Shown here: positions 13,030 through 17,549 of the stretch, piece after piece
Layout: each line of letters starts with the position of its first letter
Position numbering within the stretch: the stretch's first letter is position 1
Source of the DNA: Thermoplasmatota archaeon
GTDB taxonomy: Archaea > Thermoplasmatota > Thermoplasmata > Thermoplasmatales > Thermoplasmataceae
Direction of reading: 5' to 3'
Length of the DNA: 17,549 nucleotides
NCBI GenBank assembly: GCA_023489425.1
Contig: JAMDCG010000040.1
Span: 1 to 17,549, forward strand
Position numbers and translations under genes: made by a program
The notes under the pieces: generated by a model
The model's input: only the letters and a program-made list of their open reading frames with translations
Database searches by the model: none
What the model was told of the DNA's origin: nothing

Positions 13030-15018
13030 ATGGTCGTCGTAACCAGCCCAACTCTGGTATTCATACCCGAAAGCGAACTGATTGCAGATTATGTGCTTTC
13101 CTTCGCAGTCCTGATATTTGTTCTTGCAGAATTCTACATAAGGTACAGAAAGGCAGGAATAACCCTAATTCCTGCGATAAAATATGTCCTTAAAAACCTG
13201 AGAAGATTCATCGCGCAGATCCTTAATTATGGTGCGTTTCACAGAAAGAACATAAAGAACATGTATGCCGGCATAATGCATCTGATGATCTTTTACGGGA
13301 TCCTGATACTTTTTATTGCAACATCACTTATCGCCCTCTCCCATGATATTCTGAAGACAATCCTGGGATTCGGTATACTTACAGGTGATTTCTACCTTAA
13401 TTTTGAGGTATGGGCCAATTTTGGAGGAGTGCTCCTGGTAGCAGGACTGTTACTTGCACTTTTCAGGAGGATAAGGAAAAAGGTGCCTCTGGATACAATA
13501 ACTCAGGATTTCATAATAATAGCAGGATTACTTATACTTTCACTGGAAGGCTTTTTCCTCGGTGCCCTAAAGATTGCCCTGTACAGGGAGAGTTTTGATG
13601 TCTACAGGTTTGTTGAATGGCCACTGAGCTACATTTATGCGCCAATGGGAGTGACTGGAAACTTTGGCATTGAAATTTACAGGATATTCTGGTTTGCACA
13701 TGTATTGACTGCATTCGGGGTTGCAGCTTACCTTCCATTCTCAAAACTGTCACACATGTTCTATTCAGCTGTTGGGATCGGGATTCACCCTGAAAAAAAA
13801 AGGGGAGAAATGTCCACTCCATTCATTCTGTCCGAAGCACTGGAATCAGGCAATTTTGACTTCAAGGTAGGGGCAAAAACAATAATGGATCTTAGCTATT
13901 TCGAGAAAACTGATGCAATAGCATGCACAGATTGCGGTAGATGTGAGAGGGCCTGCCCGGCAGTTTCATCTGGCACAGATCTTGATCCCAGAGTAGTGGT
14001 TCAGAATATACAGAGGGCACTTTGGAACGGCGACACACCAATGATTGACGGGATAATCAGTGAGAATGCAGCCTGGTCATGTACCACATGCCAGGCATGT
14101 GTTGAAGAATGCCCTGTCCTCATAGATCCACATTCATACAATCTGGAAGCGAGAAGGACTCTTGTAATGGACAATAAGCTATCCAAGGAGACATCAACAT
14201 ACCTGAACAATCTTGGAAACACCATGAATCCCTTTGGAAACAACAACTCAGACAGGGATTCAATGCTTCAGTATGGGAGGAAGATGGAAGAAGGAATGGA
14301 CACAGTCTACTGGGTGGGATGCATGGGGGCATTTGATCCAAGATATAACAAGGTCGCTAGGGATGTAATAGACCTCCTGAAGAAAGGAGGCGTGAATTTC
14401 GGTCTTCTTGGCTCAGAGGAGAAATGCAATGGCGAAACAGCAAGACGGATGGGAGAGGAGGGGAGATTCCAGGAACTTGTTCTCCAGAATATAGAAACAT
14501 TCAACAAATATGGAATAAAAAAGATAATAACTTCCTGTCCGCATTGCATGAACACATTCAGGAATGAGTACCCCAAATTCGGCCTAAAGGCGGAAGTGGT
14601 TCACCATTCAGAAGCACTGGCTGATCTCATACGGGAAGAAAAAATCAAGGTAAGAAACAACAGTGAAACTGTGACACTTCATGATCCATGCTATCTTGGC
14701 AGGATCAACGGTGAATATGATAATACAAGGCTGATCGTTGACAGCACATCAAAGCTCAAGGAAATGGAAAAAAGCAAAAGCAAGAGCTTCTGTTGTGGCG
14801 GTGGCGGTGGAAACTACTGGTACAAGGTTGAAAAAGAGGATTCAATAAGCAAAATAAGGATGAAACAGGCACTGGAAACAGGAGCCAGTACAGTTGCAGT
14901 GGCCTGTCCATTCTGCACGGCAATGCTGGAGGATGCATCAAGAACCATGGATGTAGAAAGCAAGATAAGGGTAAGAGATATCTCAGAAATAATTAAGGAA
15001 AATCTGGAGGAAAGATAA
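13030..15018 (+). CDS. Membrane Fe-S oxidoreductase of the EMO type (NarI-like domain, two 4Fe-4S, two CCG domains); likely ETF:quinone oxidoreductase
   Basis: 662 residues. Residues 1-250 form a NarI-like membrane domain with about six hydrophobic segments (15-38, 80-102, 128-146, 158-185, 195-208, 215-240). His84 (IMHLMIFYG), His105 and His224 (FWFAHVLTAFG) are possible heme b ligands. Two 4Fe-4S motifs follow: C299-x2-C302-x2-C305-x3-C309-P and C351-x2-C354-x2-C357-x3-C361-P. CCG domain 1: C431, C466 (EKCNGETARRMG) and C503-P-H-C506. CCG domain 2: C554 (HDPCYLGR), C588-C589 (FCCGGGGG), C626-P-F-C629. This single-chain order and the segments CPHCMNTFRNEYPKFG and VVHHSEAL match the DUF3483/EMO-type proteins known to take electrons from ETF to menaquinone. 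Heterodisulfide reductase HdrD/GlpC-like use is the alternative, but EtfBA in the window favours the former. Confidence 0.85.
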   Translation: MVVVTSPTLVFIPESELIADYVLSFAVLIFVLAEFYIRYRKAGITLIPAIKYVLKNLRRFIAQILNYGAFHRKNIKNMYAGIMHLMIFYGILILFIATSLIALSHDILKTILGFGILTGDFYLNFEVWANFGGVLLVAGLLLALFRRIRKKVPLDTITQDFIIIAGLLILSLEGFFLGALKIALYRESFDVYRFVEWPLSYIYAPMGVTGNFGIEIYRIFWFAHVLTAFGVAAYLPFSKLSHMFYSAVGIGIHPEKKRGEMSTPFILSEALESGNFDFKVGAKTIMDLSYFEKTDAIACTDCGRCERACPAVSSGTDLDPRVVVQNIQRALWNGDTPMIDGIISENAAWSCTTCQACVEECPVLIDPHSYNLEARRTLVMDNKLSKETSTYLNNLGNTMNPFGNNNSDRDSMLQYGRKMEEGMDTVYWVGCMGAFDPRYNKVARDVIDLLKKGGVNFGLLGSEEKCNGETARRMGEEGRFQELVLQNIETFNKYGIKKIITSCPHCMNTFRNEYPKFGLKAEVVHHSEALADLIREEKIKVRNNSETVTLHDPCYLGRINGEYDNTRLIVDSTSKLKEMEKSKSKSFCCGGGGGNYWYKVEKEDSISKIRMKQALETGASTVAVACPFCTAMLEDASRTMDVESKIRVRDISEIIKENLEER

Positions 15019-15020
15019 AT

Positions 15021-15923
15021 ATGAAATTCATAACTGAAAAGGATGTTGAGAATAACCTGAGAATGAAGGAGCTCATGGATATACTGGAAGATGCATTCGT
15101 TGAATATGGCGAGGGCAGGGCTGACGCGAGCCCCCGAGATAGGCTGTTTACAGGTAGTGCATTCCTGAATACAATGCCAGCTTACATAGACAAATACGGG
15201 ATCGCAGGACTGAAGACCTATGTTGCGGGCGTAAACGGTGCAAAATTTGTCGTAATGTTTTCCCTGACAGAAGATCCTGAGAATTTCTTTGTTATAGAGG
15301 CAAACCGACTCGGGCAGATGAGAACAGGTGCTCTTCCAGGAATTGTTTCAAGAAGATTGCTTAAGGACCGTAAATCAGAGGCTAACTTCCTTCTTATAGG
15401 TTCAGGATACCAGGCAGAGACACAGCTGGAGGCAATGAAGATCGCACTCGATCTTGATGAGGCTGCTGTTTATTCAAGGACAGCTGCACACGCTGAGGAA
15501 TTTGCAAAAAAAATGGGTGAGAAACTTTCCATGGACATAAAAGTGGAAAGAAATGCAAACAATTTCAGGAATTATAATGTGATTAACAGTGTGACCAATG
15601 CAAAGGACCCTGTAATAACAGAGAAGAATGTACCGGAATATTATCACATTAATCTTGTTGGAGCAAATCTTCTAAACAGGAGGGAAGCCAGCAGCGATGT
15701 AATGAAATCTTCCGATCTTGTTATTGTTGAACATATGGGGCAGGCGATGCTTGAGTCTGCGGAAATTCAGGATGTGAATGGTTCAGAAAAACTTATGGAA
15801 CTTAAGGATTTTATAAGGGAAGGCCCAATTCAGGCAAGAAGATCAGTATTCAAAACAATGGGCATTGGACTTGAGGATATAGTGGCTGGCTATCTGGTTG
15901 CAAAGAAAATGGGGCTAATCTGA
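15021..15923 (+). CDS. Ornithine cyclodeaminase/mu-crystallin family NAD(P)-dependent dehydrogenase
   Basis: 300 residues, a little short of the family (about 320-350). Cytoplasmic. Members are ornithine cyclodeaminases, archaeal alanine dehydrogenases, or imine reductases. Seen: GLKTYVAGVNGAKFVVMF (63-80) with the family Lys65, EANRLGQMRTGALPGIVSRRLL (93-114) with the R-T-G/A motif, NAD(P)-binding FLLIGSGYQAETQLEAM (123-139), HINLVGAN (209-216) and GIGLEDIVAGYLV (281-293). These residues fit an active oxidoreductase, but substrate choice cannot be assigned; the archaeal alanine dehydrogenase branch and imino-acid reduction are both reasonable. ATG 15021 is two bases after the stop of the membrane oxidoreductase, with GGAGG about 8 bases before it, so it is translated from the same message. 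An amino acid role fits the amino-acid-consuming context. Confidence 0.85.
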   Translation: MKFITEKDVENNLRMKELMDILEDAFVEYGEGRADASPRDRLFTGSAFLNTMPAYIDKYGIAGLKTYVAGVNGAKFVVMFSLTEDPENFFVIEANRLGQMRTGALPGIVSRRLLKDRKSEANFLLIGSGYQAETQLEAMKIALDLDEAAVYSRTAAHAEEFAKKMGEKLSMDIKVERNANNFRNYNVINSVTNAKDPVITEKNVPEYYHINLVGANLLNRREASSDVMKSSDLVIVEHMGQAMLESAEIQDVNGSEKLMELKDFIREGPIQARRSVFKTMGIGLEDIVAGYLVAKKMGLI

Positions 15924-15933
15924 GCTGGTAAAA

Positions 15934-17229
15934 GTGGATTCAAATCTCGATCCCTGGGGATCCTTCCAGGTGAAGGATTATAAAAAAATGCGGGAAGAGT
16001 TTGGGATAGAGCCATTTAATTTTGAGCTCAGTGATAACACACTGGCTAGAAGGAACCTGATAGTGGGCCAGAGAGACTTCTGGAGAATCAATGAGGCTAT
16101 TGAAAGAAAGGATAGATTCGCGGCCATGACTGGACTGATGCCTTCAGGAGATATGCATCTGGGCAGCAAGGCCATAATAGAGCAGATGATCTATTTCCAG
16201 AAGAAGGGTGCAGAAGTTCACATTGCAGTTGCAGATCTAGAATCATATGCAACAAGAAACATATCTCTTGAAAGGGCCAGAACCATAGCAATAGAGAATT
16301 TCCTTCTTAACTACATAGCTCTTGGACTCAAGAAGTGCCACTTCTATTTCCAGTCCACAAATTCAAAAGTCCAGAAATTTGCATTCATACTCTCAAAGGA
16401 AATATCCTTTTCTGAAATGAAAGCCATCTATGGCTTTGATGAGTCAAAGAGGATGCTTGAGGTGAACTCTCCCATTGTTCAGGCATCCGATATACTGAGT
16501 CCACAAATTTACGGAGAGCCAATTCCAACCATAGTTCCAGTAGGGGCAGATCAGGACCCGCACATAAGACTCACAAGGGATATAAGCGGAAGAATGAATA
16601 TTATCAAGGTGAGAAAACATGAAAATGGCCTCATGTTTTCCATAGGCGGTAACGAGCCTCCTGAACCATTTTTCCAGATAATTGATAAAATTGCGGAAAA
16701 ACTCAACTTCAAAATCAGGAGAAAAAATGTAAAATACAGGACAGTTGAAGTTGATAACTTTGGGGACGATATGTACGATCTGGAATTGTTAATCTCAAGA
16801 ATGGAAAGAAGCCTGAACAGAAACACTACAATAGCACCATCATCAATGATCATGAGGCTCGAGACAGGGATTCGTGGAGGAAAAATGAGTAAATCAGTTC
16901 CAGACTCAACCATATCACTAAATGAGCTACCGGAAGAGGCCGAGAAGAAGATCAAGAGGGCACTTACCGGGGGAAGGGAAAATGTGGAAGAACAGAAGAA
17001 GCTCGGTGGAAATCCCTATATATGCCCTGTTTTCGAGCTTTACATGTACCACCTATCAAAGGAAGATAAGGACCTGAAAAGGGTTGAGGAAGAGTGCAAA
17101 TCAGGCACAAGACTGTGTGGTTCATGTAAGAATGAGGCGTCTGAATTAATGAAGCAGTTCCTTCTGGAGCTAAAAGAAAAGAGGGAAAATTCGAGGCATC
17201 TCATTGGGGAGTATATGGAGAATGAGTGA
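15934..17229 (+). CDS. trpS: Tryptophanyl-tRNA synthetase, with an extra insertion before KMSKS
   Basis: 431 residues starting with GTG at 15934 (the gap from the previous stop is 10 bases; a weak GGT lies upstream). It charges tRNA-Trp. The N-terminus DPWGSFQVKDYKKMREEFGI (6-25) is the archaeal/eukaryotic TrpRS signature. HIGH-type motif PSGDMHLGSKA (70-80), QASDILSP (183-190), VPVGADQDPHIRLTRDISGR (201-220), KMSKS (317-321) and C-terminal CGSC (395-398) complete it. About 97 residues separate the R-D-I-S-G-R segment from KMSKS, where archaeal TrpRS usually has about 30-40, so there is an insertion of roughly 60 residues around 222-298. TyrRS is the closest alternative but lacks the D-P-W-G and C-x-x-C features. 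Its stop shares one base with the next ATG. Confidence 0.93.
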   Translation: MDSNLDPWGSFQVKDYKKMREEFGIEPFNFELSDNTLARRNLIVGQRDFWRINEAIERKDRFAAMTGLMPSGDMHLGSKAIIEQMIYFQKKGAEVHIAVADLESYATRNISLERARTIAIENFLLNYIALGLKKCHFYFQSTNSKVQKFAFILSKEISFSEMKAIYGFDESKRMLEVNSPIVQASDILSPQIYGEPIPTIVPVGADQDPHIRLTRDISGRMNIIKVRKHENGLMFSIGGNEPPEPFFQIIDKIAEKLNFKIRRKNVKYRTVEVDNFGDDMYDLELLISRMERSLNRNTTIAPSSMIMRLETGIRGGKMSKSVPDSTISLNELPEEAEKKIKRALTGGRENVEEQKKLGGNPYICPVFELYMYHLSKEDKDLKRVEEECKSGTRLCGSCKNEASELMKQFLLELKEKRENSRHLIGEYMENE

Positions 17230-17549
17230 TGAGATGTTCTAAGTGTGAGCAGGTAGCGGTTTTTGAAAGCAGACCGACAGGATCCGCACTTTGCAAGTTT
17301 CATTTTGTGGAAAGTGTCGAAAGAAGGTTCAAACAGGAGATACGCAAGCAGGTGCATTTTAATAATGGAATAACAACAATAGGGGTTGCCATATCAGGGG
17401 GAAAAGACAGTTCGGTGCTCTTGTATCTCCTGTGGAAAACAATGAAAAAGAAGAAAAATGTTGTTCTGAAAGCATTCACCATAGATGAAGGAATAGAAGG
17501 CTACAGAAGCGAAGGACTAAAATCAGCAGAGAAACTCTGCAGTAAGCTG
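17229..17549 (+). CDS. Partial tRNA 2-thiouridine synthase (Ncs6/CTU1/TtcA family), cut by the right edge
   Basis: The first 107 codons are present from ATG 17229, which overlaps the trpS stop TGA by one base; the rest lies past the window. Residues 1-26 form a zinc ribbon-like site: Cys3-x2-Cys6 and Cys22-x2-His25 (MRCSKCEQVA and LCKFHF). Then ESVERRFKQEIRKQV and the PP-loop ISGGKDSS (55-62), the pyrophosphatase-type ATP site that activates the wobble uridine before sulfur transfer. The order zinc finger, then SGGKDS is typical of archaeal NcsA and eukaryotic Ncs6/CTU1, which thiolate U34 of Lys, Glu and Gln tRNAs, and of related TtcA. The catalytic cysteines and C-terminal zinc finger lie outside the window, so thiouridine and thiocytidine activity cannot be separated. 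Confidence 0.85.
   Translation, partial: MRCSKCEQVAVFESRPTGSALCKFHFVESVERRFKQEIRKQVHFNNGITTIGVAISGGKDSSVLLYLLWKTMKKKKNVVLKAFTIDEGIEGYRSEGLKSAEKLCSKL

Noticed and set aside
1..17549. CRISPR arrays, transposase genes, integrase sites, phage genes and toxin-antitoxin pairs
   Set aside because: No regularly spaced repeats, no transposase or integrase-like frames, and all larger frames are explained by metabolic, regulatory or translation genes.

Overview
The window looks like a chromosomal piece of an acidophilic, peptide- or acid-oxidising archaeon, most likely of the order Thermoplasmatales or a close relative. Reasons: nearly every transcription unit has an archaeal TATA-like box 20-30 bases before its ATG with no room for a leader; internal operon genes use GGTGA/GGAGG ribosome sites; codon use favours AGG, AGA and ATA; and several proteins are archaeal types (TrpRS with a C-terminal CxxC, HemK2/Mtq2-like methylase, Ncs6/CTU1-like thiolase). 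The order-level call is inference. I see no tRNA, rRNA, CRISPR array, insertion sequence or phage gene.

Layout. (1) Bases 1-1104: a partial membrane-anchored or secreted protein of unknown function running off the left edge (minus), then a small four-helix membrane protein (plus). (2) 1170-6278: a fatty-acid/acyl-CoA oxidation block. A minus operon holds a thiolase, a canonical acyl-CoA dehydrogenase and a second, degenerate acyl-CoA dehydrogenase-like protein; divergently from the same promoter region run the two subunits of an electron transfer flavoprotein. (3) 6373-7853: an unrecognised secreted protein and a NicO/UreH-like membrane protein, both minus. (4) 8006-8914: branched-chain amino acid aminotransferase. 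(5) 8947-12946: cobyrinic acid a,c-diamide synthase translationally coupled to an unrecognised protein; a divergent two-HTH regulator; and a release-factor-type methylase whose 3' end overlaps the regulator. (6) 13030-17549: a fused membrane/Fe-S/CCG-domain oxidoreductase, an ornithine cyclodeaminase-like dehydrogenase, TrpRS and the start of a tRNA 2-thiolation enzyme, tightly packed on the plus strand.

How it fits together. The acyl-CoA dehydrogenase(s) would pass electrons to EtfBA. The membrane Fe-S protein at 13030 has the architecture and signature motifs of the ETF:(methyl)menaquinone oxidoreductase (EMO) family, so it is a strong candidate for carrying electrons from the ETF to the quinone pool, in place of a classical ETF-QO/FixC, which is absent from the window. 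The aminotransferase suggests that branched-chain oxo-acids derived from amino acids may feed the same route, but no oxo-acid dehydrogenase, enoyl-CoA hydratase or hydroxyacyl-CoA dehydrogenase is present here. The most unusual points are the paired acyl-CoA dehydrogenases with one lacking the catalytic Glu motif, the EMO-like candidate, the unknown protein coupled to a stand-alone CbiA, and a long insertion in TrpRS.
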